From: Glandiceps talaboti
Lineage: Eukaryota > Hemichordata > Enteropneusta > Spengelidae
Assembly (NCBI RefSeq): GCF_964340395.1
Contig: NC_135560.1
Coordinates: 124,001-188,000 of the forward strand
Length of the DNA: 64,000 nt
Direction of reading: 5' to 3'
Below, in pieces: positions 21,628 to 33,040 of the stretch (positions within the stretch are counted from its first letter, which is position 1; each line of letters opens with the position of its first letter). The position numbers and the translations under genes are program-made. The notes beneath the pieces are model-generated. The model did no database searches and had not been told where the DNA came from. It saw nothing but the letters and a program-made list of their open reading frames with translations.

Positions 21628-22350
21628 AAACATCACATTTTTATAGTGGGTCTGAAGTGAGATTTTAGTGAGTACCAAGAACGTCCTGTGTTAACTACAA
21701 CATGATTTTTGACAGTTAAAGATTATCCCCAGAACACCAAACGAACTTATGTATTTAAGTGCAATGTAAAGTAGGTCTAGTGTAATTTATATTCATTATT
21801 TCATAAAATATCTCCAAGCTGCTTTACTATTTTTTAAGAAAAACATAACACAATTGCAAAAATGGATAAAAGTCTATGATAGATTTTTTCAATATGCTGT
21901 AAGTGTACATTGTATTATTCCAGCTATTTATCAATTACAAAAAATATGGGGTCACCACGTCTGTTTAAATTCTAGAATTGAAGTTGTCACTCCAAACCCC
22001 ATGACAGAAATATCGTATGAAATTTTGTTGAATTTTGACAAAATTAAAATGAGCTTGTTTATCTTTGCACATATGTATAATGTTCATAATTATACAACAA
22101 AAATTATTGTGTGTATGCTAACTTGAAAATGCCAGTAAAAAATGTGCCTCGCCACCCCATCAAAATTTCAACATTTTGGAACAAAAATCACATGAAATTG
22201 TGCAATATTGGAACACACAGGCACCAAGGGATATATCTATCAGTACACATATGTATGCTAAATTTCTTTTCTCCAAATGCCAAAATGCTCATAATATTCA
22301 CAACTGTGACTCTCCCACCCCATCAAAATTTCAATATTTTGGAACAAAAA
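21628..22350. other. No gene; short direct repeat
   Basis: The motif CCACCCCATCAAAATTTCAA with ATTTTGGAACAAAAAT occurs at about 22152-22188 and 22315-22351, a diverged direct repeat ~163 bp apart. The second copy abuts the next TACCGCC element. Confidence 0.5.
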
Positions 22351-25160
22351 TACCGCCAATGGCGTTAGTTGTAGTTTTTAAAAATGTTTATCCATAATAG
22401 TCCATGCTAACAATAGGTGTTCATTGGCTGAATGACTGTCCAGTTGCCTATCCAACCATGTTGCTATCTTTGCAATATACGTGATCATTTGGCTGTTGCT
22501 ACATGTATGGGCGTGGTCATGTTGCTAGATATATTTGCATACATTTTTGAATGTTTTTGTTCACTTGTGTATGAATTCCTGATAATATCATAAACTAGGC
22601 AAAGCCCATAATCTTGTGCAGGGTAGATTCATTTGGGACTGGCTGCCTAGGCCAGGGTTCGGACACTTGATTTGGGTCATTTTCCAGGGGTGTTGACCAT
22701 CAAAATGTATTTTATTGAATGACAACTAATTCTCTGACATGGACGGCTCTCACAACTCGTCACAAAACATTTTAAAGAAAATCAACACTCGATGCAGTTG
22801 TTGGTTTCAAAACACATCATAGCCATTAGATTAATATTGTTCATTTTTAATCAGCTAACCTATCATAGACCCTCCACCAACATTGGTCTCTGGAGAAATG
22901 TTTTGTTGACATGTTGCCGAAAATCGCGATTTCTCAATTCAACTTAGAAATGTTACTGTACCAACAAACATATGAAAGTAGTTATTATTTGTTGAACATG
23001 TAAAAAAAAAATTCAATTATCGACAATATAAATGTCAAAACCGCATTTCCACAACGTGGAAATTCAACTGCGCTGTGTCATCAGTGTTCAGTATCGCATA
23101 CCATTCATCAACCTTTCAAATAGTTGAATAAATTATAGGGGTACAATGTTACGATAATCATACCAACATTCCTACTGTTACAATATTGCAATGCATGATG
23201 TTATGTCGCCTATATGACAACCGGAGTACGGTAGTGCGTGGAGAATTCACATAGTATATGTAAGGCGCATGCGTAGTCACTGCACTGCAATGCATCCCTT
23301 GGAGAACCACCAGTTTTTTATCGCATAGTATATACGACGCACATGCGTCCTAGTCATTGAGCCGCTACGTGGTAGCTTTGCTGCCACTGCGCGAGCTTTT
23401 ATCTTTCCAATATATGTGATCTTTTGGCTGTTGCTATGGGCATGGTCTTGTTGCTAGGCACATTTGCATACATTTATTGAATGTTTATTCATTTGTCTTT
23501 TAATTCCTGTTATCTTTGCAATATATACATGATTATTTGGCTGTTGCTATGGGTGTGGTCTTGTTGCTAGGCAAAGTTACATACATTTTTTGACTGTTTA
23601 TTCAATTGTCTATTAATCCCTGTTGTTATCTTCGCAATATCTGTGATCATTTGGGTGTTGCTATGGGTGTGGTCTTGTTGCTATGCACACTTGCATAGAT
23701 TTTTTGAATGTTTATTCATTTGTCTTTCAATTCCTGTTATCTTTGCAATATACATATACATGATTATTTGGTTGTTGCTATGGGTGTGGTCATATGATAA
23801 TTTTATAGTGATCAATATGTCACCTTCCCACGTCAAAAAACCCAAACTGACAAAACCCGTCACTGGTATTAAAATTACATTCATGACAGTATAAATTCCT
23901 CTGTAGAGATAAAGGTGTGAATGGTTTGTGGGCCACATTTCCAGACCAGCAATAGCCTAAGGAGTGTGGTTGATGATACATTTCATCAAGTCTAAAATTT
24001 CTAAAAACTTCATTTTTAAGTCAACCATGGTAGTAGAGCTAATTTTCTTCACAAGGACTTCTGAAACTCCTTCTGTTCACCACCTAAATCTCAAAGAGTA
24101 CGTACAGTGCTCAAAAAACATCTAAGACTTCACTTCACTTCAAAACACTTTTGGGTTTGTTTCGCGTTCGAATGTTGACAAGAGCGCAAGTTTCAGTCTG
24201 CGGCAAAAGTTGTGTCATTGACGTAATTCAAATTTGACACCTCCTACCCTAAGAATGCATACGTGAATTTCAATATCATTTAATACATACGTAACAACAA
24301 TGAAGCAGGTATGTAATATAAAATTTGTTGTTGATATAGCTTACGGATTAATTAAAAAAATTGCACAATTAATGATTTTAGGTAACTAGGCTGTCTCTTA
24401 AAAATGCAAGCTTCAAATTTCATATAATATGGTAAATATATCAACCATAATAAATACATACCTGTCCTTGGACATTTCTTGATACAACTTTTACCTTTAA
24501 TGAGTAATTTGAATAATGAACTATATTAAGAGTTTTATTAAGCAGTGTCAGGAACTCTCAAAATTCTGTATAATTTGGCATATACATTAACCTAAGAAAG
24601 AACACTTGTCCAAAAAAAAAGCCTGTTACCACATTTTTTTGAGTTTTAATGAGTAATTTGCATAATTAGTGATTCCCGTACAGGAGGCATTCACTTTGAA
24701 TCTGGTGAATACCTAATGTGCATATCACTGATGAGATCATTACATGCTTAATATCACTTAATCTATACACCCCCAGATGCATACCCATTAAATTTCATCC
24801 CAATCTGCTCAGTAGTTTTGGATAAAAGATTTTTGACCAAAAAGACACACTTTTAGCCCAAATTTCCTAATTTGCATATCACTGATGGAATCATCATGAC
24901 ATGAACAATTGCAAATCTAAACACCCCTGAAAATGTTCCCACCAAATTTCAAACCAATCTGCCCAGTAGTTTTTGAGTTTTTTGACCAAAAATCATATTT
25001 TTGACCCAAACACACACTGGTGGTAGATTATTTTGATTTGAACAATTTTCTAACTAGACACCCATGGTAAGACACCCACCAAATATCATGGCAATCGGTC
25101 ACACACACACACTTTGCCATGCCTATAGCACTACTGAACCTTATCCGTTCTGTTGTGCTA
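22351..25160 (+). mobile_element. Hairpin-terminated element, family 'TACCGCC', copy 2, composite
   Basis: It starts at TACCGCCAATGGCG and ends at the hairpin near 25130-25160 (TAGCACTACTGAAC ... GTGCTA). The ~112-bp tandem units are at 22470-22585 and again 23395-23800. Foreign sequence interrupts at about 22588-23394 and 23800-24700; the second insert includes an AT-rich family fragment (24245-24700). The 3' part (24700-25110) matches copy 1 closely (TTTGCATATCACTGATGGAA, CAATCTGCCCAGTAGTTTTT). Confidence 0.7.
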
Positions 25161-25422
25161 AAAAATGTCTTGTCCTATGAAAGAAAGTTTTATTCTTGTA
25201 TTAAATATTTTCCTCTCAAAAATATAATATTATTTATCCCCAAATTTATAGTACCTTTGTCACCTATAGGCCACCATATATTTTTGCTATTCTGTCGGGA
25301 GAATATGTGGTTGTATATATTTCCCTTTCCCTAAAATATCCCCCTAGTACGGGGTTGCTATATAAAAATATCAACCTCTTAAACCAGTTTTCAAAACAGT
25401 ATGAGTATGTCTTTGTACTTAC
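25161..25422. other. Spacer downstream of a PIGF exon
   Basis: AT-rich, minus-strand intron if the PIGF gene continues to the left. Nothing else recognised. Confidence 0.4.
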
Positions 25423-25539
25423 CTGTTTGATAAAAAGAGATGGAACCATTCTTCTCCATTTAGATGAAGAATGCCTAGACATGGTAATACTGTTAAAGTA
25501 GCAAGTACAACTGACAACATGAAAGTTTCTTCAACAGAT
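25423..25539 (-). CDS. PIGF: PIGF exon (downstream of the two found)
   Basis: On the minus strand, CTCCCTTTTCAG precedes 25539 and GTAAGTAC follows 25423. The frame encodes SVEETFMLSVVLATLTVLPC, then LGILHLNGEEWFHLFLSN. This matches the PIG-F transmembrane segment after the YGA motif (hydrophobic helix, Pro-Cys-Leu, short loop, Trp, then a Ser-Asn end). The first base completes the split Glu codon left by the exon at 34412-34542 (GA|A), so the two are phase-compatible. PIG-F is a small multi-pass ER protein that partners PIGO and PIGG in adding ethanolamine phosphate to GPI anchors. The final exon was not found in the window and probably lies beyond position 1 or was missed. Confidence 0.8.
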
Positions 25540-25543
25540 CTGA

Positions 25544-25970
25544 AAAGGGAGATGGTAAATTTCAAGTTAATACTTACCTTTTGTTAGGGAGTGTACAGAT
25601 TTAAATGGGGGGGGGAGCGTGGCAACAAACAAATTCCACAGTATTTTTTTTTTTTTTTGGGGGGGGGGGTGCTATTTAAAACAAACACATTCTCTGTAAC
25701 TTGTCCTGCCACTCTCAAAGTAACCTGCCCTTCTCTTGAGGATGTAGAGGAATTGTATCATTGTTATCAAATAAAGTGTAGTACTTTTGGCATTGTCAAT
25801 TTCTCTATCACTTTCAATAATGCCTGTGTGTGATCCTGTGTGATGACACCCCCCTCCACCCCCCTTGAATTTTGAAAAATTCTTTATTATGGACATAGCA
25901 CAAACGCACAGTGTAGTGAATACCTCACGCTCCCACGTCAAAAATCAAAACAAAATGAATATTAAATAAA
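25544..25970. other. Intronic G-run region
   Basis: G-runs lie at 25607-25615 and 25661-25670, preceded by poly-T, and a C-rich mirror lies at 25849-25864. GGGAGCGTG at 25613 and CACGCTCCC at 25926 form a short inverted pair, so this may be another small foldback element. No ORF of note. Confidence 0.4.
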
Positions 25971-25984
25971 TGAAACAAAAAATT

Positions 25985-26120
25985 GCACTGTAAGACATGC
26001 CTAGCCATAGTTCTCTTCAGCATGTTCAAATTATATTTTATTTTAGGAGACAAAAACAGTGGTAGACGATATACGGCACCATGACACACTGTTTCGGGTA
26101 GTTTTTTGAAAGATTACTTG
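25985..26120. repeat. Direct repeat, first copy
   Basis: TAAGACATGCCTAGCCATAG through TTCAGCATGTTCAAATT, GTAGAC and GTTTTTTGAAAGA recurs in the same order at 26685-26845 with substitutions and small indels, ~690 bp away. Confidence 0.75.
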
Positions 26121-26684
26121 ACTTGACCTCGTTTCCTTCCCCAATACGAATTAGCACTTACGATTTTATGTGCATTTCACCTGTTTCTATTTCAATCGTG
26201 CACAATGAACCAAAAAACACAACACTCTAAAAAAATACTAGTATACACACTATACTTGCCCATCACAATAATAACCTTTACTGAGCCAGTAAGCATGTAA
26301 ATATAACTGAGTTCCCTGACCGATTTAGGAGTTCCCCGGTTGTGGCTCATGATCAAAGTGAAATCGAAAATTGTGTTTGAACTGATATAAAGAAGGCAAG
26401 TCAGCTTCATGATAATATTTTGTTTTGTTTTTGTTTTTGAACAATAATGCGTAGTTCGATTGTCTGTTTTGCTTTCAAACAGACTACGGAAAGTCGATTG
26501 CTTTTATTTTGATACATAGCATGAATCATTGTCGAAATCAACATAAAAAGACGCAACGCTGTACTGATGTTGCAATTCAGTGTTGCCATTGTTGTGTCTA
26601 CCTGGATCATGGCAAACACAGTTTCATATAGACACAACACAGTACAGTTACGTCAAAACAAAAAAATAAATAAATAAAACAAAA
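26121..26684. other. Spacer between direct repeats
   Basis: The minus-strand ORFs at 26192-26410 and 26407-26640 overlap each other and resemble no family. Nothing else seen. Confidence 0.3.
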
Positions 26685-26844
26685 ATAAGACATGCCTGGC
26701 CAAAGTTCTGTTCAGCATGTTCAAATTTTATTTCATTTTACAACTAATAGTAATACAAGGCAAATATAGTCGTAGACTATACACCACGCCACACGTACAG
26801 TAAGTCTTCAGTACGAACGGGACGGGTACGTTTTTGAAAGACAC
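26685..26844. repeat. Direct repeat, second copy
   Basis: TAAGACATGCCTGGCCAAAG and following sequence matches 25985-26120. It ends directly at the TAGCCCCGTC MITE. Confidence 0.75.
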
Positions 26845-27127
26845 TAGCCCCGTCTACACGGCACTAAAAATCCTACCTGAGGTAGGATTCAGGATAGTTT
26901 GAAGCCCTTGTAGACGCAAACGCGTCCTGAACCTGTCCTGAAAGTGTCCTGACTTAGGACACCTTTGAGAGGTTTCCTGAAACCCTCCTGACTTCGTCCT
27001 ATGACTGTCAGGATGGAAGGTGCAACATCCACGCTGTAACCTTCCTACGTGTAGACACAAATCTATCCTACCTCAGGTAGGACTTGGGACTGCCTCAGGT
27101 AGGACGACCTATGTGTAGATGGAGCTA
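26845..27127. mobile_element. MITE with TAGCYCCRTCTACAC inverted ends
   Basis: The left end TAGCCCCGTCTACACGG and right end (complement) TAGCTCCATCTACACATAGG are inverted repeats. Both are followed inward by CCTACCTGAGGTAGG-type palindromes. The interior is built of TCCTGA/TCAGGA motifs, giving strong self-complementarity. The element is 283 bp, non-coding. A target duplication is not evident by eye. Confidence 0.7.
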
Positions 27128-27766
27128 ATGAAACTGCTTCGTGTCACTGTGTGGATGGCAATGAACCCAATCAAGAGAAAGTGAAATAAAGTGAGTACAT
27201 AGTATTCAAGGTGGCTGGTTATCAGACAAAACTAAAAAGCCCAAAGTGTAAAATAAGAAATTTATTCATAATTATCTGGAAAATATTTGATGATTACGCG
27301 GCAAAACAAGACTAGCAATGTAGCGAAAGTGTTTGTTCTCGCTGAAATTTGACCCTTGACCTAGTTTCATAAAGACGTCGAAGGAAACGAGGTCAGTGTG
27401 ACATATCATGCATGATCAACGACGTTTACATGAGAATACAACTAAATGTTGTCTAAACTTCAGTGGAAGAGAAATTCTGTTGATCAGACAACGATTATTT
27501 TCATTTTCTTAAAACATCTTGAAGATAAGAAGCAAAATGTCACACTGACAGTCCGTCCTGTACCATACACATGAGGCACAAATATATATAAAATGTGGCC
27601 CTTTGTCCTTTGCCAAATCGTAATTGCCATAAATTGCCCCAAAATGTTGCCTCCTAAGGAAAATGTATTTTGTATTTTATTGACAATATGACCAAAAGGC
27701 ACCATTCCTCTAAATTGTCTCTCACACAATGCTTTATTATTATATACTATTTAAACCCCTTCACTT

Positions 27767-27768
<2 letters not shown>
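27128..27768. other. Intronic spacer
   Basis: No credible ORF or repeat. It lies in the PIGF intron. Confidence 0.4.

Positions 27769-27822
<54 letters not shown>
27769..27822. repeat. (TAA)n microsatellite
   Basis: About 18 uninterrupted AAT/TAA triplets. Possibly the tail of a decayed LINE, since AACTTTATTTAAACTC follows, resembling the reverse complement of a LINE 3' end. Confidence 0.95.
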
Positions 27823-28014
27823 CTTTATTTAAACTCGATAGCCTCATAGGTAACAGCCTTTTTTCATGAGTGTCGAGAACAAAAAAGAACAATCAAAATA
27901 CAATCACAGAAAATGGGACTACATACAAATTGCAAAAAATGCAATAACGACACAAAACGTCCAACAGACAAAATACAAACAGCAAGTGACAGAAAAAATA
28001 CGACCATACTAAAA

Positions 28015-29250
28015 ATTTTGAATAATTAATGAGGTCACATGACCAAAATTTGCATATTTTTAGGACCACTGTCTTTGTATGTATCCAAAAATACTTGGTT
28101 ATGTATGGTAAAACATGGTAAATTTGGACTCTGGCACCCATGTAATATGACTATTTCACTTGTTGAATGGTATGCCGAACATATCAAATTACTGTATGTT
28201 TGCCTAGTACATAATGACTAAAACCAAAGATTGTTGGCCCAAATCTTTGCATCTGATGTCATATTTTCATATTATTCCACAGCCTTGCAACATTGAGGGC
28301 TAAAATTACAATAAAAATTGAAAATATTTTACTCTGACTTATACAAATTGAAAAATGGGCATAAAATTCCATAACTTGACTGTAATGGCAGCCATTTTGA
28401 ATATTTAATAAGGTCACGTGACTGATATTTGCATATTTTTGGGACCGCTATCTTTTAGTAATTCTAAAAATACTTGGTTATGTATGGTCAAATATGGTCA
28501 GTTTAGACTCAAATGATCCTGTAATATGGCACTGTCCCTCTCAGAATCACTGTTCAAGAGTACCAAGTTACGATATAGGTGAAAATCAGAGTTTTGCTCC
28601 TAAATATTTACACATGATGTAATATTTCCATATTATTCCACAGCCTTGTAACTTTGAGGGCTAAAATGCAATAACAAATTGAAAATATTATACTCTTACC
28701 CATACAAATTGAAAAATGGGCAGAGAGTTCAATAATTTTATTGTAAAGGCAGCCATTTTGAATATATGAGGTCACATGATCAGTATTTGCATATTTGTGG
28801 GATGCTTTTTTTATAACCAGTTCAAAAATATATGGTTTCACCACATCATTATTGGTCAGTTTGGACTCAAACAATCCTGCAATATAATACTTCCACTCCT
28901 TGAATTGCATGCAAAAATAATGAGTTACCACATGTTTACTGGGGTGAAATTCAAAATTTCATACATAAATCTTTACATATAATGTAATTTTTCTATATTA
29001 TTCCACAGGGTGGTAACATTGAGGGCTAAAATGCTATAAAAAACTGAGAATTTTGTACTTTCACCAATACAAATTATAAAAATGTGAAAAATATTTCATA
29101 ACTTTACTGTATTGGGCGGCCATTTTGAATATTTAATGAGGTCACATGACCAAAATTTGCATATTTTTGGAAACTGTGATATTTATAGATTCCATAAATA
29201 TATAGTTATCTTGGGTCATCCTTGGTCAGTTTGGACACCAGGAGTTATGT
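28015..29250. repeat. ~360-bp tandem repeat, about 3.5 units
   Basis: Units start near 28015, 28390, 28745 and 29115 with TTTGAATA...AATGAGGTCACATGAC and TTTGCATATTTTTGG. Each continues with AAAAATACTTGGTTATG, GGTCAGTTTGGACTC, and TATTATTCCACAGCCTTG plus GAGGGCTAAAAT. Short ORFs in this stretch are repeat translations. Confidence 0.85.
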
Positions 29251-29300
29251 TACATGTACATGATACTTAAACCCAATTTATACCCTCTCCGGCTCAGGGT

Positions 29301-29681
29301 TCAGAGGGTTAATGAATCTGTAGTCAATGTAACCCTTGTGGGTTCAGTTATTAGTTGTGTAAGATCGTACTCGTTTTCCATGAAATCCAGCCAGCATGTT
29401 ACCTGGTTGTCGTTACTCCTAAGGCCTATGTTAAAGTCACCTAGTATAACATGCTCTTTATTTTCTCTGGCAATCATAGTCAAACTTTCACTAAAGCTGG
29501 CTGCCCATGTATTCAAATCATCACTAGGTGGCCTGTAAATAAAAATAACTATGACAGGTTTCGACTTTGAAGAATCGATTTCAAATGCAATCATTTCAAT
29601 ATTGTTTTGCTCCAGATCTTTCCATCTATGGAAGGTTATATTCTCGCGAATATAAACAGCTATGTTATGTTCTTGAAACAA
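29301..29681 (-). pseudogene. LINE endonuclease (EEP) fragment
   Basis: 126 codons on the minus strand. Recognisable blocks are NIAVYIRENITFHRW, VIVIFIYRPPSDDLNTWAAS, HVILGDFNIGL (catalytic Asp and Asn) and YDLTQLITEPTRVT. This is the endonuclease half of a non-LTR ORF2 of the L2/CR1 type, cut off before the SDH motif and RT. It lies in the PIGF intron. No target duplication identified. Confidence 0.85.
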
Positions 29682-30462
29682 ATGTCACAGTTAATCATCG
29701 TCCTAGTGTCCACAGGTACACTGACCGCTTCGCACAACGCGGACAACAGGTGATGCTGGTGATATCCAAAAGCAGTCTTGAAGGTGGAGGACCTGGCAGC
29801 AGAATCGAAAATAACCCGTCGCAGCTCCTACAATAAACATCCAAACTAAGAACAAGTCTTCATAAGATGTAAATATAAACCGTTGAAAGTATTGAAGAAA
29901 AGTATGTGTAGACTGGAATATTGACAGAAACAACTTGAAGGCTAAAAAGCATGAGAACTGGTAATACAATTTCCAGTTGAAACTATGTTTTGCAAAGACA
30001 GTAAAACGTTTTACAATTTGAATTGCAATTTGAGTTTGTTGTGTTTATCGATGATCATGGTATATGATACCTTGGAGTAATTATATAGACAGTATAATTA
30101 CTCCAAGATGATACATACATGTAGGACAGGTCGTGGTCATTTCCACCGATACTGAATGTAGACGCTCTGAGCGAAAACTCACGCTATACTGTGACACAAG
30201 TTACACAATGGTTTCCTTTCAGCATTTACCCCCAAGCGGAAACTCTCGCATTTTGCGAGATCTCGGCCACCATTTAAGAATATGGTTTATGGTTGGAATG
30301 CAACAGAACATATGCAATAAGTTAGTTCTTCTCATTGATTGCTATTCGCCCATTGCTGTTAGTGATCTCCTGGCCAACCACAAAATGTAATGTAAAGCTT
30401 TATAAAATGTTGTAGCATAGCACTCACCATAGAAAAAGTTTTAAAGGCCAAAAAAAAGAAAA
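29682..30462. other. Unassigned, with a 20-bp-arm hairpin
   Basis: At 30067-30110 GATACCTTGGAGTAATTATA and its near complement form a hairpin with a 7-base loop. An 85-codon plus-strand ORF (30133-30390) resembles nothing known. Sequence at 30370-30460 (ATGTAATGTAAAGCTTTAT, AAAGGCCAAAAAAAAGAAA) is repeated at about 32428-32510. Confidence 0.4.
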
Positions 30463-30760
30463 TCATTGGGTTTTAAGGAACTGGCAGTTTATGTTGTCAT
30501 TTTCTTGATATCACTACTCTGATCATGCAACAACACTTGTGAACCTAAATCAAACAGACTTGCATGTACATGTAGATATGTTGTGTCTGCTTGTTGGACA
30601 TGGAACATGCCTACTCATGTTGTGTCTCCTCGTTGGACATGGATCATGCCTACTCTTCAAAATGACGTGATGGAATAATCCATTCAACAATGAAGGATGG
30701 ATTGGGTATGGTTCAAGTATGTCTGAGTTACGGCTTTGGACATGGAAATATCGCAAACAC
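30463..30760 (+). repeat. Family 'AGTCCCC' copy B, partial 5' part
   Basis: It begins at TCATTGGGTTTTAAGGAACT without the palindromic start. It continues through TGTGTCTGCTTGTTGGACAT and a rearranged tandem unit to CGCAAACACC. Confidence 0.75.
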
Positions 30761-31844
30761 CAGATTTAAACTAAAAGCCTTCAGTAAGGATTTATGTAAG
30801 AAATTTAGCTCTTTATCTGTGAATCGTCAAGTCCCAATGAAAGTTAGTTGTCAAAAATGTTGTTCAAATGCCCGCCACGCCTCCTATTCTCAGCACAGGA
30901 AAGCTTGCCATCCTCGACTTCACTCGGCTTTCGTGATCCCCTACATACCCGGGATATGGTACATGTATGTGCGTGTTGAACTTCCTTCTGTCCCACCACG
31001 AGTTTACACATTCTCAAGATTTTGTTGAGTGGCGCGCCTTCACTGTACACCAATTATATAGAGGTCAATGTATAGGTCACCATTATTGATACAATGTCAC
31101 AACATTTTCTTCGTAAGCTAGACGAGGCTTGGTCTATTTTCCATATTTTGACCACACACATTTGGGTATAAATTATAGATTATTACACTTGATAAATATG
31201 TGAGAGTGTATTTATATCCTGAGATACAGAACTAGATAAATGATTATGTACAAGCCGTGCAACAAATAGTGGTAGTTTGTTATCGAGAGAAATCGGAAAA
31301 GAACACGGTAAAAAGGAGACGGTTCGAGGTGAATATAATACTTCCTAAACTTCTAATCGAAAATCTAAAAGACACAATTTCTCTTTATTCATCTGCGCAT
31401 CAGTGTGTGAAATTTGAAGTCCATATTTGACGAAATTGAAACGATAAAAAATATTTCACCTGTTTGTGAACTCCACGCTCATTGTAAACCTATTTTAAGG
31501 CCAAGAAAAAAAAATTTTCTGGTGAGTTTGAATCACTTAAATACCCTGCCTCAGTCTTCTTTTTTCTTGTGTTTGTGCAGCCAATGCAGAGTGCAGATCC
31601 AAGGGAAACACAAAATAAGGTTGGCACGAAACCCCTAAAAACAGAGTCTTTCTCAGTAGTGTAGACCACGAGTATAAAGTTGGCGTTCATAAGATAACGC
31701 TACCTGAATCTGAATCTGAGTCTGATGCCAACTTTATACTCGTTCGATCGATTAATTACTCAAATTGGTCATTAATATTTATCGGATTATTACCAAATCC
31801 TAATCAGTTCTGGCCATTACCCTACGGAACATGTCTAAGGTAAA
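30761..31844. other. No convincing gene
   Basis: A plus-strand open stretch at about 30762-31028 encodes a basic, Cys/His-rich peptide (VSCQKCCSNARHASYSQHRK) that mimics a zinc finger, but it begins inside a repeat and lacks regular spacing. An AAGGCCAAGAAAAAAAAATT block at 31499 is related to that at 32488. Not annotated as a gene. Confidence 0.35.
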
Positions 31845-32215
31845 AATGGCTGCCAGGCGGCCATATTGGATTGTATCACGACAACAATGAATATGCACAT
31901 GTATGTCATAGAACACTGTCCTAATACCGACTCTGAATGAGATCTGTTCAAGCATGTCTGAGTTTTGGCTTTGGACATGGAAAATTCTCAAACAAAATGG
32001 CTGCCAGGCAGCCATATTGGATTGTATCATGAAACAAATTGATGTGCATATGTATGCTATTGTGTGTTGCCCCTGTACCAAGTTTGAAAAAATCGGTCCA
32101 GACATCTCCAAGAAACGGCTCTGGATGGATGGATGGATGGATGGATGGATGGATGGATGGACGGACGGAACCCAATCCATAAGTCCCCGTCCTGGGCTTT
32201 GTCCAGAGGGGACTA
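31845..32215 (+). repeat. Family 'AGTCCCC' copy C, 3' part
   Basis: It holds two ~150-bp units (ATGGCTGCCAGGCGGCCATA), a (GGAT)n/(GGAC)n microsatellite at about 32124-32167, and the terminal hairpin AAGTCCCCGTCC...GAGGGGACT followed by AAAA. It interrupts sequence near 31760-31840 (CATTACCCTACGGAACATGT) that recurs at about 34165. Confidence 0.85.
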
Positions 32216-32655
32216 AAAAGCTGGTGATTTCACCCGGATGTTGAAGCTGACCTGGTCTGATTGATGATCTTCTCATGCATGCTTTCAGCAAACAGAAACA
32301 TGTAGGAGTATCGAATGAAGTAAACAAGATTTTCATTTTGAAATAGTGAATATTGAATCTACGAATTTATGTCAATGGATTCTCCAGCATGATTGCCTGC
32401 AGATGCAATCTTGTTGTCAACCATAACATGCAATGTGAAGCTTTATTTATAGAACATTGTAGGATAGGTCTCACTGTAGGAGTTGTAAAGGCCAAGAAAA
32501 AAGAAAGAATATTTTGTGGTCAGTGCTCATCACTTAAATACCCTGCAGTTGTGCAGTAGTGCAGTTTAAAAAAATGGCAACGTTACAATGATTTAAAATG
32601 ATTTAAAGAGGTTTCGACTAAATCTAAATAAATGATTGGTAAGAGTAATTCAGTT
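32216..32655. other. Spacer and LINE 3' UTR
   Basis: The first part repeats sequence of 30370-30460 and 31480-31560. The end (32555-32655; ATGATTTAAAATGATTTAAA) is probably the 3' untranslated end of the minus-strand LINE that follows. Confidence 0.5.
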
Positions 32656-32659
32656 TAGA

Positions 32660-33040
32660 TTACACACTGTAAATCTGGGTGAAAAGCTGAGTTTTCAACT
32701 TGCGTTTGAAAGTGTCAATTTCTGTGCATTGTATGATGTGACATGGGAGATTGTTCCAAAGCTTCGGTGCAGCGTAGTAGAAGGCGCGATTTCCAAACAA
32801 CTTTGATGCAACTCTCGGTACAACTAGTTGTTGTTGATTACTAGAACGAAGGCAGCGGGCTGGTTTATACACAGTGAGAAGATCACACAGATATGATGGG
32901 GCGGTACCGTTGAGGACACGATAGGTCAGGAGTAGGATCTTGAATTTGATTTGTTCGGTTATTGGAAGCCAATGGAGTTTACGTAATACGTCGGTGATGT
33001 GGTCATGTTTCTTTGTTCTGGTAATAAGACAGTTGTACAC
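32660..33040 (-). pseudogene. LINE ORF2 C-terminal fragment (CR1/L2-like)
   Basis: 126 codons. The blocks LRKLHWLPITEQIKFKILLL, NGTAPSYLCDLL, CLRSSNQQQLVVPRV and RAFYYAAPKLWNNLP are the conserved domain after the reverse transcriptase in CR1/L2-type LINEs. The fragment ends with TFKRKLKTQLF and a stop. It is truncated upstream, with no RT catalytic part. The orientation is the same as the PIGF exons. Confidence 0.9.

Noticed and set aside
30690-31028. Zinc-finger-like ORF
   Set aside because: It starts within a repeat and the Cys/His spacing does not fit a C2H2 or other defined finger.
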